From Sporosarcina sp. NCCP-2716 (GTDB lineage: Bacteria; Bacillota; Bacilli; Bacillales_A; Planococcaceae), in NCBI RefSeq assembly GCF_023707985.1, contig NZ_BRCF01000008.1:1-64000 (forward strand): a DNA stretch of 64,000 nt, read 5' to 3'. Below, in pieces: positions 6,814 to 15,537 of this stretch. The number at the start of each line of letters is the position of its first letter. Positions within the stretch are counted from its first letter, which is position 1. The notes beneath the pieces are model-generated. The model ran no database searches and had not been told where the DNA came from. It was given only the letters and a program-made list of their open reading frames with translations. Both the position numbers and the translations under genes were made by a program.

Positions 6814-7266
6814 ATGAAACCCATTTTATATACTGACGGTTCCGCTTTGGAAGTCGTCGGCATCAATTTCTATGCAGGTGAAGTGTCCAGTGTTTCCGTC
6901 AGAAATGAAGACGGCAAATTTGTCACTTACGACGATACGGAAAACGGGTCATATACAAGTAATCCGCTGAAGACAAATCTGAAAGAAGCGCTCGTCTTCC
7001 CGGAAATTCAGGAAACCATCGAGAAAAAATTCGATGATCTCATAGCTCATCTTGACCAAATGTATGCCAGTGAGAATGATGATTTGGTCGGTATTGCGAT
7101 CGACGCAATGGAAGACAGAGAACAAGTTCCGTTCGCCGAGCTATCTCTGCTCGAGCAGCAGAAAAAATACAAGCTAGCCCAGCAGCGCGTCTTTGGGATC
7201 CTAGACACCATCGAAGAAGTCAAGGCACATCACGAAGGCTTCTATAACAAAAAGGAGGAAAACTGA
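6814..7266 (+). CDS. Hypothetical phage protein
   Basis: 150 aa, ATG behind GGGAGG. An N-terminal strand-rich part (1-45) and a helical acidic remainder. No family recognised. Its stop overlaps the start of the Gp157-like gene by one base, placing it in the same recombination/replication operon. Confidence 0.65.
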   Translation: MKPILYTDGSALEVVGINFYAGEVSSVSVRNEDGKFVTYDDTENGSYTSNPLKTNLKEALVFPEIQETIEKKFDDLIAHLDQMYASENDDLVGIAIDAMEDREQVPFAELSLLEQQKKYKLAQQRVFGILDTIEEVKAHHEGFYNKKEEN

Positions 7267-7745
7267 TGGCTACTTTATACGAACTGCAGGGGATGTATGC
7301 CCAGCTGCAACAACTGATCGAGGATGGCGGCGAGGGCCTGGAAGACACTCTGGAATCTGTGGAGGGCGCGCTGGAAGAAAAGCTGGAATCCTACGCCATG
7401 GTGATCCGGAACATTGAAAGTGATGTGGATGGTCTGAAGGCGGAAGAAAAGCGTCTGGCCGATCGTCGCAAGTCAATGGAAAACGGAATCAAGCGGATGA
7501 AAACGGCCATGCAGGATGCCATGTCTTCCACAGGAGAACGGAAGATCAAAGGTGAAAAATTCACGTTCACGATCCAGAAGAATCCTCCGTCGCTCAAAGT
7601 CTTGGATGAATCGGTTATCCCTTCAGAGTTCTTCATCCCTGCTGCTCCGTCGCTAGATAAGAAAGCCGTTATGGAATTGCTGAAATCAGGTCAAGAAGTC
7701 GCAGGCACACAAATCACACAAGGCGAATCCCTTCGGATTCGATAA
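7266..7745 (+). CDS. Siphovirus Gp157-like protein
   Basis: 159 aa. It matches the Gp157 family first noted in Streptococcus thermophilus phages: long helical coiled-coil region 20-85 (EEKLESYAMVIRNIESD... KAEEKRLADRRK), then a beta-rich C-terminal part with FTFTIQKNPPSLKV. The family sits beside Sak4/ATP-binding and SSB-like genes, as here. It has been linked to phage resistance and replication, but the molecular role is unclear. RBS AAAGGAGG. Confidence 0.82.
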   Translation: MATLYELQGMYAQLQQLIEDGGEGLEDTLESVEGALEEKLESYAMVIRNIESDVDGLKAEEKRLADRRKSMENGIKRMKTAMQDAMSSTGERKIKGEKFTFTIQKNPPSLKVLDESVIPSEFFIPAAPSLDKKAVMELLKSGQEVAGTQITQGESLRIR

Positions 7746-7761
7746 AAAGGAGACTACCAAA

Positions 7762-8118
7762 ATGACAAAAGAACAGTTGAATCAAAAAGAACAGCACTAT
7801 GCAGGCACTCGTGAGGAAGCAGAAGAAATCGTACTGGCGGCCAAGGATAATATTTACCTCACCATGCACAAAATCGCTGAAAAGCATAACAAGTTCGGCA
7901 CGTACTTCCTCGTCGATCTGACGTACAGCTACAATGTGCCGCGCGACATCATGGAGGGTGAAGCAGACCGCGGCCTGGAAGACGAGGGACCGGCTCACGA
8001 GGGCGTGAAGGTCACGACGAATGGTGATGGCACCTATCAGGTGGATCCTAATCAAACGACCATTGACGACTTCGAGGAGACGCCAGAAGAAGCGGAAGAC
8101 GGCAGCGTGCCATTTTAA
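7762..8118 (+). CDS. Hypothetical protein with SSB-like acidic tail
   Basis: 118 aa, ATG behind AAAGGAG. Residues 1-55 are helical and 56-75 strand-like. The last 30 residues are strongly acidic and end in DGSVPF, like the DDDLPF docking tip of single-stranded DNA-binding proteins. It lies directly before the Sak4-like ATPase. No domain recognised; a recombination accessory role is inferred from position and tail. Confidence 0.65.
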   Translation: MTKEQLNQKEQHYAGTREEAEEIVLAAKDNIYLTMHKIAEKHNKFGTYFLVDLTYSYNVPRDIMEGEADRGLEDEGPAHEGVKVTTNGDGTYQVDPNQTTIDDFEETPEEAEDGSVPF

Positions 8119-8133
8119 TAGGGGGATAGGGCC

Positions 8134-8835
8134 ATGCAAATTACAAACGGTGCAGACGTGAAGCGCAGTGCGAAAGCCAAGATTATTATCTACTCCAAGC
8201 CGGGTGACGGTAAGTCGACAGTCGCCGGCCTGCTGCCTGGTAAGACGCTTGTGTTGGACATAGACGGGACAAGCCAGGTGCTCGAAGGATATGCCAATGT
8301 GGACATCGCCAAGATTGATCCGGAGAACGTCCATGACAGCATCTTGCAGTTTTATGCGCACGCCAAGGCGAACATCAGCAACTACGACAATATTTTTGTC
8401 GATAACCTGACTCATTATCAGAAACTCTGGCTCGTGAATAAGGGAGAAAAAACGAAAAGCGGCATGCCCGAACTGAAGGACTATGCACTGTACGACAACC
8501 ATCTTCTAAAGCTGATCGAGGTATTCAATGCTCTGGATGCCAACGTCATCTATACGGCATGGGAAACGACACGCAGCATCATTCACGATGACGGCCAGCA
8601 GTACAATCAGTTCGTTCCGGACATCCGTGACAAGATCGTGAATCACGTCATGGGCATTGTCCATGTCGTCGGCCGGCTCGTCAGGAAAGCAGATGGCACC
8701 CGTGGTTTTATCTTGGAAGGTACACAAAGCATTTTCGCCAAGAACCACCTGGACAACCGGAAGGGTTGCAAGCAAGAGGATCTGATCTTGTCCTCCACAC
8801 CAACAACACAATCAGAAGGAGACGATAAACAATGA
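8134..8835 (+). CDS. Sak4-like RecA-fold ATPase (phage single-strand annealing/recombination)
   Basis: 233 aa. Walker A SKPGDGKST at 21-29 and Walker B NIFVD ending at D90 define a RecA-type AAA_24 ATPase. Such proteins replace RecT/Red-beta annealing proteins in many phages and usually work with an SSB, and an SSB-like protein is encoded immediately after with a 4-bp overlap. The C-terminal 40 residues are polar and probably flexible. ATG at 8134 behind GGGGGATAGGG. Confidence 0.85.
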   Translation: MQITNGADVKRSAKAKIIIYSKPGDGKSTVAGLLPGKTLVLDIDGTSQVLEGYANVDIAKIDPENVHDSILQFYAHAKANISNYDNIFVDNLTHYQKLWLVNKGEKTKSGMPELKDYALYDNHLLKLIEVFNALDANVIYTAWETTRSIIHDDGQQYNQFVPDIRDKIVNHVMGIVHVVGRLVRKADGTRGFILEGTQSIFAKNHLDNRKGCKQEDLILSSTPTTQSEGDDKQ

Positions 8836-9290
8836 GTTTTTTCAAAATGGATGAAGTCGAAGAAGTAAAAGGGTTCCAGCTGCCGAAGCCAGGGAAGTAC
8901 GAAGCGGTGATCATCAATGCCGTTGCGAAAAAGACGCAGGCCGGAAAAGATATGCTCGTAGCGGACTTTGAAATCCGTTCCGACGTGCCGCAGGAGTCAC
9001 AGGGGGCCAAGGTGCTCTACAACAATTTCACGTTCGAGCATCCGACAGCTCGGGGGATCGCTAAGTCACTTTGTGTGGCGGCCGGCTACCCACCGAATCA
9101 CAATTTCTCTTCTTGCGAAGAAATGGCGAACGGGTTGATCAATCGAAATCTGGAAATCGGCGTGAAGCATGAAAAGGGCAATGACGGAAATGTCTATGCC
9201 AAGTCCAGCTATTACAATCCGTCTACTGCCAATCCACCTGCGCAGCCATCCCAGTCATTTGAAGTGAATGACGACGACCTGCCTTTCTGA
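8832..9290 (+). CDS. DUF669-family SSB-like protein
   Basis: 152 aa. The DUF669 fold (1-120) is regarded as OB-like and is nearly always next to Sak4 ATPases. The C-terminus is a Pro/Ser linker and then NDDDLPF, the canonical SSB tip that recruits replication and repair proteins. Its start overlaps the end of the Sak4 gene by four bases. A strong terminator follows at 9303, so this is probably the last gene of its operon. Confidence 0.83.
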   Translation: MSFFKMDEVEEVKGFQLPKPGKYEAVIINAVAKKTQAGKDMLVADFEIRSDVPQESQGAKVLYNNFTFEHPTARGIAKSLCVAAGYPPNHNFSSCEEMANGLINRNLEIGVKHEKGNDGNVYAKSSYYNPSTANPPAQPSQSFEVNDDDLPF

Positions 9291-9302
9291 TAACAAAAGC
9301 AT

Positions 9303-9335
9303 AGAGAAGTCTATTTCGGTGGACTTCTCTTTTTT
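9303..9335 (+). terminator. Rho-independent terminator after the SSB-like gene
   Basis: Stem AGAGAAGTC (9303-9311) with GACTTCTCT (9322-9330), then five T. Confidence 0.85.
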
Positions 9336-9359
9336 ATACCCAAAAAGGAGTTGTGAGTG

Positions 9360-9710
9360 ATGGTTACCGAGACAAATACAGAGCGGTTGCAGCGGATAAA
9401 AAGCGTACTGCCTCCTCTGCATGACGTAAATAACAATTTAATTGTGCAGCACGAAGATTGGGAATGGCTTATCCGACGAGCTGACTTACTTGAACAGGCG
9501 GGGGAAGCTGCTAGGTTTTCACACAACTTGCAAGCTGAGCGCATCGGCGTTCTACAATCAGAAAACGCTCGTCTTCAGAAAGAAATCCAAACCATGCGCC
9601 ACCACATTCTCACCGTCTGTAATAACGTCGGCGCATTTCCGAAAGCGACCGTGAAAGGTTATGTGCACGGTGTGTTCGCAGACTACCTACCGAAAGGAGA
9701 ACCGAAATGA
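9360..9710 (+). CDS. Hypothetical phage protein with coiled coil
   Basis: 116 aa from ATG 9360, 9 bp after AAAAAGGAG. A WEWLIRRADLLEQAGEAARF block is followed by a heptad stretch (about 60-80, LQSENARLQKEIQTM) typical of small phage coiled-coil proteins. Not recognised. It overlaps the MazG-like gene by four bases. Confidence 0.65.
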   Translation: MVTETNTERLQRIKSVLPPLHDVNNNLIVQHEDWEWLIRRADLLEQAGEAARFSHNLQAERIGVLQSENARLQKEIQTMRHHILTVCNNVGAFPKATVKGYVHGVFADYLPKGEPK

Positions 9711-10093
9711 ATCCAAAATACAAACAGCTCTCCCAGGAGACTAAGCAAAATGCACTTGATGAAGCATTCGCAATGATGACGGCTCCTGACCTGCAGGATA
9801 CAACAGACCGTATTCGTACTTGGGCGATTGTCCGGGAACTGGATGCAGCCGATCCATTCAAGCAAATGCTGAAACTGATGGAGGAAGTCGGGGAGATTGC
9901 TGCAGCACTCGCCCGGGGAGATATGGCAGCAGTCAAAGATGGCATTGGTGATGTCCATGTCGTTCAAACGATTTTGTCCATGCAGCTAGGAACGAGCATC
10001 GAAGAATGCGCCGGCCTGGCCTATGACGAAATCAAAGACCGGAAAGGCAAGATGGTCGATGGCGTTTTCATCAAGGAAGAAGATTTGCAGTAA
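9707..10093 (+). CDS. MazG-like nucleotide pyrophosphohydrolase
   Basis: 128 aa. The all-alpha NTP pyrophosphatase signature is visible: EExxE at E59-E60-E63 (LMEEVGEIAAALARGD) and D78/D82 in DGIGDVHV, which bind Mg2+. These enzymes hydrolyse (d)NTPs to monophosphates. Phage copies are thought to adjust nucleotide pools or alarmone levels during infection. It sits directly upstream of the zinc-finger protein and primase, consistent with DNA metabolism. Confidence 0.82.
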   Translation: MNPKYKQLSQETKQNALDEAFAMMTAPDLQDTTDRIRTWAIVRELDAADPFKQMLKLMEEVGEIAAALARGDMAAVKDGIGDVHVVQTILSMQLGTSIEECAGLAYDEIKDRKGKMVDGVFIKEEDLQ

Positions 10094-10109
10094 ATTTAGG
10101 AGGACAGCC

Positions 10110-10490
10110 ATGAGTGCTATAAAAAATTGCCACAACTGTGGCTCCGAAAATGTGAAAAAAGAAAGCAATTCTATTATCTATGGGCGGGAGTATGGGAACG
10201 GAAAATGCTACTACTGCCATTCCTGTAGGGCAAGTGTCGGCACGCACGACAGCGGAAAGCCACTCGGCACATTGGCGACAAAGGATGTCCAGATCTTGCG
10301 AAAAGCCTGTCACGATATTTTTGACAAGCTATGGCGCTATGAGCGCATTGCAAGCCGCGGCCAACTTTATCAAGATCTTGCACGCCGGTTAGGAATCACC
10401 GGTCGAGAATGCCATTTCGGCATATTTCAGCGTGAGCGCTGCTTACAGGCTCTTTCCATTATCACGGAAGAAAAATGGTGGAATTCATGA
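10110..10490 (+). CDS. DUF3268-type zinc-finger phage protein
   Basis: 126 aa from ATG 10110, with TTAGGAGG upstream. The N-terminal zinc ribbon has C7/C10 and C36/C39 (C33 also near). The C-terminal half is helical (DIFDKLWRYERIASRGQLYQDLARRLG) and resembles the family that precedes phage primases. Nucleic-acid binding is likely; the exact role is unknown. It overlaps the primase gene by 16 bp. Confidence 0.75.
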   Translation: MSAIKNCHNCGSENVKKESNSIIYGREYGNGKCYYCHSCRASVGTHDSGKPLGTLATKDVQILRKACHDIFDKLWRYERIASRGQLYQDLARRLGITGRECHFGIFQRERCLQALSIITEEKWWNS

Positions 10491-12817
10491 AAGAAAACTA
10501 CGATTTCAACAGTATTCCATCTGAACTGAAGGCACTCCCTCAATGGATCCTGTGGAAATCAGAGAAGAAAAGCGGTCGGTATACAAAAGTGCCGTACCAG
10601 GTCGACGGGGAAATGGCGCAAGCCAATAACCGTCGTACCTGGTCCACCTTTGCGACAGCCGTGAAATTCTATCTGCAGGGCGACTATGACGGCATAGGCT
10701 TTGTCTTCAGCCGGCAGGACAATTACATCGGGATCGACATCGACAATTGTGTTGTGGATGAAAAGCCGAATAGCTTTGCTACGGAAATCATCGACACGCT
10801 TGACAGCTACACGGAATTTTCTCCAAGCGGCAAGGGGCTGCACATCATCATCAAAGGCGGTCTTCCACAAAATGTCATGGGAACCGGTCGGAAGAATACA
10901 CAGCACGGTCTGGAAATTTACTCATACGGCCGGTATTTCACTTTCACTGGTAATCGGGAAAATTCCAATGACGTGTACGATCGGACCGACGAGCTGGCCG
11001 AGGTGTTCGAAAAGTATTTCGACGACAGCGACATACAAGGACGCGTCAATCTGGCCGACTTTGAGAAAGACGAAATCAAGATTTCAAACGAGACACTTTG
11101 GGAAAGAATGTTCCGCTCGAAAAGCGGTGACGAGATCCGCAGCCTGTACAACGGCGATCTGATCAACGGTGACCATTCTGCCAGCGACATGGCCTTGTGC
11201 AACTACCTGGCCTTCTGGACCGGTAAGTCGGCCACTCGAATGGACGCCATGTTCCGGGAAACCGGCCTGCTGCGTGACAAATGGGACGTTATCCACTTCC
11301 GAGAGACCAATGAGACGTATGGTGAGCGGACGATCGCAGAAGCCATCTCCTCCACGTCCTCCACAATTTTAGACCAACAGCAGTACGATGAATTTTCTTT
11401 CGACTTCCTGGAGGGTGAGACGGATGCTGCAGATAAGCCGAAAAAGAAATTCCGTCTCACCGAACTCGGGAATGCCGAGCGGATCGCCTACGAATACGGC
11501 CACACGATCAAATACGTCGGTGACATGGGCTGGCTGATCTGGGACGGCAAGCGGTGGAGGATCGACACGAAAAAGGAAATTGAGCGGATCACCAATAAAG
11601 TGCTGCGCGGCCTGTACAAGTCAGAAGACGAGATGGAGGTCAAATGGGCGCGTATGTGCGAGCGCCGCAATATCCGGATGAATAGCATCAAGGACCTCAT
11701 GCCGCTGGTCCCCGGAGAGCGTGAAGACTTCGACCGTCACAAATTCCTCTTCAATCTGGAAAATGGCATCCTGAATCTTAAAACGGGCAAGCTGCAGCCG
11801 CACGATCGGGAGCTGAACCTGACCAAGATCACCAATGTAGAATACGACGAAAAAGCCGAGTGTTCTGTCTGGAAAAACTTCCTGAATCAGATTTTCAAAG
11901 GTGACGCCGCGTTGGTCGATTACATGCAGCGGCTGGTCGGCTATTCCATGACAGGTGACACGTCGGAGCAATCCATGTACTTCCTCGTCGGTGGTGGATC
12001 GAATGGTAAGTCCACATTCGTCAACACGATCAAAAAACTAATGGGCGATTACGGTCTGCAGACGAATTCCGACACGTTTATCAAGAAAAAGAACGACGGA
12101 GCCAACAACGACATCGCCAGGCTTGCCAGCTCCCGCTTTGTTTCCGCTGTAGAGTCGGAGGAAGGGGAGAAGCTGCAAGAGTCGCTCGTCAAGACTATAA
12201 CGGGCGGTGAGGCCATTCTCGCGCGTTTCCTGCGTCAGGAGTTCTTCGAGTTCATTCCTGAGTTTAAAGTTTTCTTTACGACGAATCACAAGCCGATCAT
12301 CGGTGGTGTGGATGAGGGGATCTGGCGACGGGTCAAGATCATTCCGTTCACGCTCAGTCTCAAGCCGCACGAACGCGATAAAAAGCTGGAAGAGAAATTG
12401 TCCCTTGAAATGCCTGGCATCCTAAATTGGGCCATTGAGGGTTGTCTGAAGTGGCAGCAGTCAGGGTTGAAAGAACCGACCATCGTGACGGACGCAACTG
12501 GCAGCTATAAAGAGGACATGGATATTCTCGCTCCGTTCCTGAATGAAATCTGCTACATCGATGAGCCGAAGAATGAAGCCATCCAGATTGAAGCTAAGGA
12601 ATTGTACAACGTCTATGACAACTGGTGCTTCAAATCCGGTGAGCGCACGCTGGGGAACCGGTCGTTCTACCGTATGCTCGAGACAAAAGGGTTCGGAAAA
12701 ACGAAGGGAACCGGAAATAAGACGTTTTTGACAGGTATAACCATAAAAGAACGTCGTCCAGTTACTGAAGGAGTTACTGATAATGGGTCTAAAGGCTTCT
12801 TTAAGCTCACCCAGTAA
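10475..12817 (+). CDS. Phage primase-helicase (primase-polymerase N-terminus plus P4/D5 helicase)
   Basis: 780 aa. The N-terminal part (about 12-160) resembles the NrS-1/PrimPol-type domain, with the acid pair D88/D90 in GIDIDN and SPSGKGLH at 116-123. The middle holds a D5_N-like region, and the superfamily 3 helicase has Walker A GGGSNGKS at 506-513. The C-terminus (about 700-745) is a small winged-helix domain (ELYNVYDNWC...RMLETKGF). It should unwind and prime phage DNA at the origin. A paralogue of its C-terminal domain is encoded separately downstream at 13116. Confidence 0.92.
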   Translation: MVEFMKENYDFNSIPSELKALPQWILWKSEKKSGRYTKVPYQVDGEMAQANNRRTWSTFATAVKFYLQGDYDGIGFVFSRQDNYIGIDIDNCVVDEKPNSFATEIIDTLDSYTEFSPSGKGLHIIIKGGLPQNVMGTGRKNTQHGLEIYSYGRYFTFTGNRENSNDVYDRTDELAEVFEKYFDDSDIQGRVNLADFEKDEIKISNETLWERMFRSKSGDEIRSLYNGDLINGDHSASDMALCNYLAFWTGKSATRMDAMFRETGLLRDKWDVIHFRETNETYGERTIAEAISSTSSTILDQQQYDEFSFDFLEGETDAADKPKKKFRLTELGNAERIAYEYGHTIKYVGDMGWLIWDGKRWRIDTKKEIERITNKVLRGLYKSEDEMEVKWARMCERRNIRMNSIKDLMPLVPGEREDFDRHKFLFNLENGILNLKTGKLQPHDRELNLTKITNVEYDEKAECSVWKNFLNQIFKGDAALVDYMQRLVGYSMTGDTSEQSMYFLVGGGSNGKSTFVNTIKKLMGDYGLQTNSDTFIKKKNDGANNDIARLASSRFVSAVESEEGEKLQESLVKTITGGEAILARFLRQEFFEFIPEFKVFFTTNHKPIIGGVDEGIWRRVKIIPFTLSLKPHERDKKLEEKLSLEMPGILNWAIEGCLKWQQSGLKEPTIVTDATGSYKEDMDILAPFLNEICYIDEPKNEAIQIEAKELYNVYDNWCFKSGERTLGNRSFYRMLETKGFGKTKGTGNKTFLTGITIKERRPVTEGVTDNGSKGFFKLTQ

Positions 12818-13115
12818 CTTCTAAAAAAGCTTTAGTAATTGTAAGATTTTTTAACAAACCCAGTGTTATCAAGGGTTTAACTTACTATATTTTTTTGTTG
12901 TTATTGTAGTTATCAACAAAAACAATAAATATAAATATCATTACTATTTAAAACACCTAAATCGTAAAGTAGTCAGCTTGATGACAATACCTGATAACCT
13001 CAGTAAAAAAACATCAATAAACAGCGTGGTTAAGCAGTTTTAAAGGGTTTTGCTTAATAACTCACGTTACTGAGCAGGGGTTCTCATAAAGTTTGATAAC
13101 TAGGAGGTGCATCAA
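12818..13115 (+). other. AT-rich gap after the primase gene, candidate replication origin
   Basis: No gene is seen in this 298-bp stretch, which is clearly richer in A+T than its neighbours. Dyads: TTTTTGTTG 12892-12900 with CAACAAAAA 12914-12922, and TTAAGCA/TGCTTAA at about 13030-13057. TTACTGA recurs in the primase 3' end and near 13067. Phage origins often lie beside the primase. No terminator-like stem plus T-run is clear on the + strand. Confidence 0.4.
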
Positions 13116-13358
13116 ATGGAGATTTATGCAAAGCCATATGTCAAACACCGGATATCGATGTTTACTGGCAATAGAGTGTTAAAACGTGAAGGCTTTAAAT
13201 GCCAGGGGATGGAGATTTATAACGCCTATAAAGAATGGTGTAGGAAATCAAACACGTTACCGTATCCGAAAAATAAGTTGTATTCGACGCTTGAAAAGAA
13301 GTATAGGAAAACCAAGCTCAACGGAAGAATTTATTTCTTGGATGTGGAAGTGTTATGA
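13116..13358 (+). CDS. Stand-alone copy of the primase C-terminal domain
   Basis: 80 aa from ATG 13116, 8 bp after TAGGAGG. Residues 32-80 (EIYNAYKEWCRKS...LYSTLEKK...KTK) align with the C-terminal domain of the upstream primase (ELYNVYDNWCFKS...FYRMLETK...KTK). The N-terminal 30 residues have no match I can see. It may be a remnant of a recombined primase or a separate DNA-binding subunit. Coupled to the next gene by a 4-bp overlap. Confidence 0.68.
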   Translation: MEIYAKPYVKHRISMFTGNRVLKREGFKCQGMEIYNAYKEWCRKSNTLPYPKNKLYSTLEKKYRKTKLNGRIYFLDVEVL

Positions 13359-13795
13359 CTGAAAAACTTAGGGTGCTTTCTCTGATCTGGAAGTCCGGTG
13401 CTGAAATTTACCGCGATCCATCAGACGGTCGTCTGGCGTTGAAAAATGCCAGTCAGATCCCGCCGGCTGTCCTGCAGGCTGCAGAACCGATCTTCGGTCA
13501 GATTGATAAATGGTACAAGTCATGGGAAAGTGCGGTCGGTCCGGACGTGACAATCCGGAAAGCACTTCATTTGTTCTGCGGCTGGCAGACGAATGAGAAA
13601 ATGAGTGACTGGCTTTGTAAGGATGAAGAGTCCTTGTCCATTCTTTATGACTGGACCGTGGCACTCACGTTGAACGATTGGCTGGATATCTACGAAGATT
13701 ACCGGCTGTATGAAAATGAAAAGTCGAATGAGCTAAAAGCCAGGTTTTATGAACGGGCTGTTTCATGGTCCAGTAAATCAAAGGGAGGTCAATAA
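13355..13795 (+). CDS. Hypothetical phage protein, TubC-N-like N-terminus
   Basis: 146 aa. The first 50 residues (LSLIWKSGAEIYRDP...LPPAVLQAAEPIFGQID-like pattern) resemble the small TubC_N-type helical domain often found next to phage primases; this is a weak resemblance. The rest is helical with many Trp. Not otherwise recognised. It overlaps the preceding gene by 4 bp and ends just before the YopX gene. Confidence 0.6.
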   Translation: MTEKLRVLSLIWKSGAEIYRDPSDGRLALKNASQIPPAVLQAAEPIFGQIDKWYKSWESAVGPDVTIRKALHLFCGWQTNEKMSDWLCKDEESLSILYDWTVALTLNDWLDIYEDYRLYENEKSNELKARFYERAVSWSSKSKGGQ

Positions 13796-13796
13796 A

Positions 13797-14225
13797 TTGA
13801 GAGAGATTAAGTTTCGAGGTTATTTAAAAACGGAGAAGAAAATGCTTCCGGTATGTGATTTGAATTTCAACGGTGTTGATCAATATGCTGTCGGACTATC
13901 CACTTGTGGTCGTCTGGATTGTGGTTTGTGTGAAGATTACTATGAAAGCATAGATGTAGAAGTTATGCAGTACACCGGCCTGAAAGACAAGAACGGCGTG
14001 GAGATTTATGAGGGGGATGTGCTCTCGTATTGCATCGAAGAATATCCCGGTGGTCACTATCGCGAACGACAAGAGACGCGTGTAGTTGCTTTCTCAGACG
14101 GTTGCTACTGGCTCATAAGCGATAAAGGTGATGATGCTTTATTTTTTGTACATGAAGTGGATTGTGAGATTGAAATCATCGGCAACATTCACGACAACCC
14201 AGAGCTGCTAGGTGTTGCAGAATGA
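13797..14225 (+). CDS. YopX-family protein
   Basis: 142 aa starting at TTG 13797, 6 bp after GGGAGGTC. It begins REIKFRGYLK and carries MQYTGLKDKNGVEIYEGDVL, the defining YopX signature, followed by strand-rich segments and a final IGNIHDNPELL. The family is common in phages of Firmicutes (named from SPbeta) and forms beta-rich oligomers; its role is unknown. It overlaps the nuclease gene by four bases. Confidence 0.88.
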   Translation: MREIKFRGYLKTEKKMLPVCDLNFNGVDQYAVGLSTCGRLDCGLCEDYYESIDVEVMQYTGLKDKNGVEIYEGDVLSYCIEEYPGGHYRERQETRVVAFSDGCYWLISDKGDDALFFVHEVDCEIEIIGNIHDNPELLGVAE

Positions 14226-14761
14226 TCCGTTACCATTACACAGAAAACGAACTGAACAAACTGCTGAAGACCATGACCATAGTTGTCGACACGCGCGAAA
14301 ACGTGAATGGCCATATTCTCGACTATCTGCGCAGCAAGAAAATACCCGTCAAAATACAGGCGCTGAAGACAGGTGACTATTCCGCCATGCTGCCGGCCAA
14401 TCCGGATCTTGGCATTCATCGTGATCTCTATTTGAATAGCTGCCTGGAACGCAAGGCGCACATAGACGAGATCACGGGGAACCTTCAGAAGGACACACGG
14501 ACGGCATTCGAAAATGAATTGATCCGGGCCAGTCAAAATCCGTTTGTCCTGATTGTGGAAGACAAGGATGGCTATGAAAAAATGCTGAAAGGGCAGTACC
14601 GGTCCAAGTACGATCCGAAAGCGTTGCTCGGCACGCTGAAGACGTTCGAAGCTCGTTACAATTTCTCGATCGTGTTCCTGGACAAGCTGTATTCCGGTAA
14701 TTACATCTACCATCATTTTTATTATCAGATGAGAGAGCACCTAAAGCGTGGGGCGTTTTAG
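14222..14761 (+). CDS. ERCC4-domain nuclease
   Basis: 179 aa. XPF/ERCC4 nuclease motifs are clear: VDTRE at 22-26, GDY at 51-53 and ERKAHID with E76, K78 and D82. Such phage nucleases are thought to resolve branched DNA during replication or packaging. There is no helix-hairpin-helix domain, so it is a minimal version. Overlaps YopX upstream by 4 bp. Confidence 0.85.
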   Translation: MIRYHYTENELNKLLKTMTIVVDTRENVNGHILDYLRSKKIPVKIQALKTGDYSAMLPANPDLGIHRDLYLNSCLERKAHIDEITGNLQKDTRTAFENELIRASQNPFVLIVEDKDGYEKMLKGQYRSKYDPKALLGTLKTFEARYNFSIVFLDKLYSGNYIYHHFYYQMREHLKRGAF

Positions 14762-14794
14762 ACGGAGAATATGTAAACGGAAAGGGAGATGAAA

Positions 14795-14995
14795 ATGCCT
14801 AAATACAGCATCTACGGCGTTGTAATAGGAACAAAATATATCGGTGAATTTGAGGCTGATAGCAAAGAGGAAGCGGAAGAAATGGCGTGGGAGCACGACA
14901 ATGCTAGCGTTTCACTTTGTCATCACTGCGCAGGAAAAGAAATTGATGAGCCGGAAATTGACAGGCTAGTAGTGGAAGAAAGCGAAGTCGAATGA
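14795..14995 (+). CDS. Hypothetical phage protein with CHHC motif
   Basis: 66 aa from ATG 14795, behind AAAGGGAG with normal spacing; the ATG at 14789 abuts the binding site. It starts with strands (YSIYGVVIGTKYIGEFEA), then an acidic helix, and has CHHC at 42-45, which could bind a metal. Not recognised. Confidence 0.6.
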   Translation: MPKYSIYGVVIGTKYIGEFEADSKEEAEEMAWEHDNASVSLCHHCAGKEIDEPEIDRLVVEESEVE

Positions 14996-15044
14996 CGTAT
15001 TCCGAAGATACAGCGAAGCAAAGAAAAGGCAGGTGGGACATGCA

Positions 15045-15440
15045 GTGTATGAATGGTTGAAAGACTATCGCAAGTTAGAAGACGAGATTGCCTACATTGA
15101 ATTCAATCTTGAACGGTCGGAAAGGGAATTGAAACGGTGGGAATCGGGCGATCTATCCGGTGTGAAATTGACTGCTGAATCGGACGGCGCTCAATTAGAG
15201 GAATCGATCGAGCGCATTAAGAAAGAGCTGCTGCATAAAAGGGCCGATCTCCAAAGCTTGATCAGTCTCATCGGGACATTTCGAGGACTGGAGAACAAAA
15301 TCCTTTATAAGAAGTACATCGAGGGAAAGACACTGGTCTCCATCGCTGATGAATTGAACAGGAGTCCCAACTACATCTATAACAAGCACGCCCAGATGAT
15401 GCGCATGATGGAATATGCACATGAATACAGGTTAACATGA
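15045..15440 (+). CDS. ArpU/DUF1492-like late transcription regulator
   Basis: 131 aa from GTG 15045 (AGGTGG 8 bp upstream); GTG 15033 is possible. A long helical N-terminus (10-85) is followed by a sigma-70 region 4-like helix-turn-helix: ILYKKYIEGKTLVSIADELN, SPNYIYNKHAQMM. Proteins of this type (ArpU, RinA, DUF1492) switch on late packaging and structural genes. Its position just before the packaging module fits. Confidence 0.78.
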   Translation: MYEWLKDYRKLEDEIAYIEFNLERSERELKRWESGDLSGVKLTAESDGAQLEESIERIKKELLHKRADLQSLISLIGTFRGLENKILYKKYIEGKTLVSIADELNRSPNYIYNKHAQMMRMMEYAHEYRLT

Positions 15441-15496
15441 TGTCAAGTTGTGCAAACACGATAGAATACCTTGTAAATCCGCGATATAGTAAGAGC

Positions 15497-15522
15497 ATAA
15501 AGAACTGAGCCAGGTTCTTTAT
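15497..15522 (+). repeat. Perfect 9-bp inverted repeat
   Basis: ATAAAGAAC (15497-15505) and GTTCTTTAT (15514-15522) with an 8-nt loop and no T-run. It could be an operator or an mRNA structure at the start of the late region. Confidence 0.5.
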
Positions 15523-15537
15523 ATTCCCCCTGAATAG

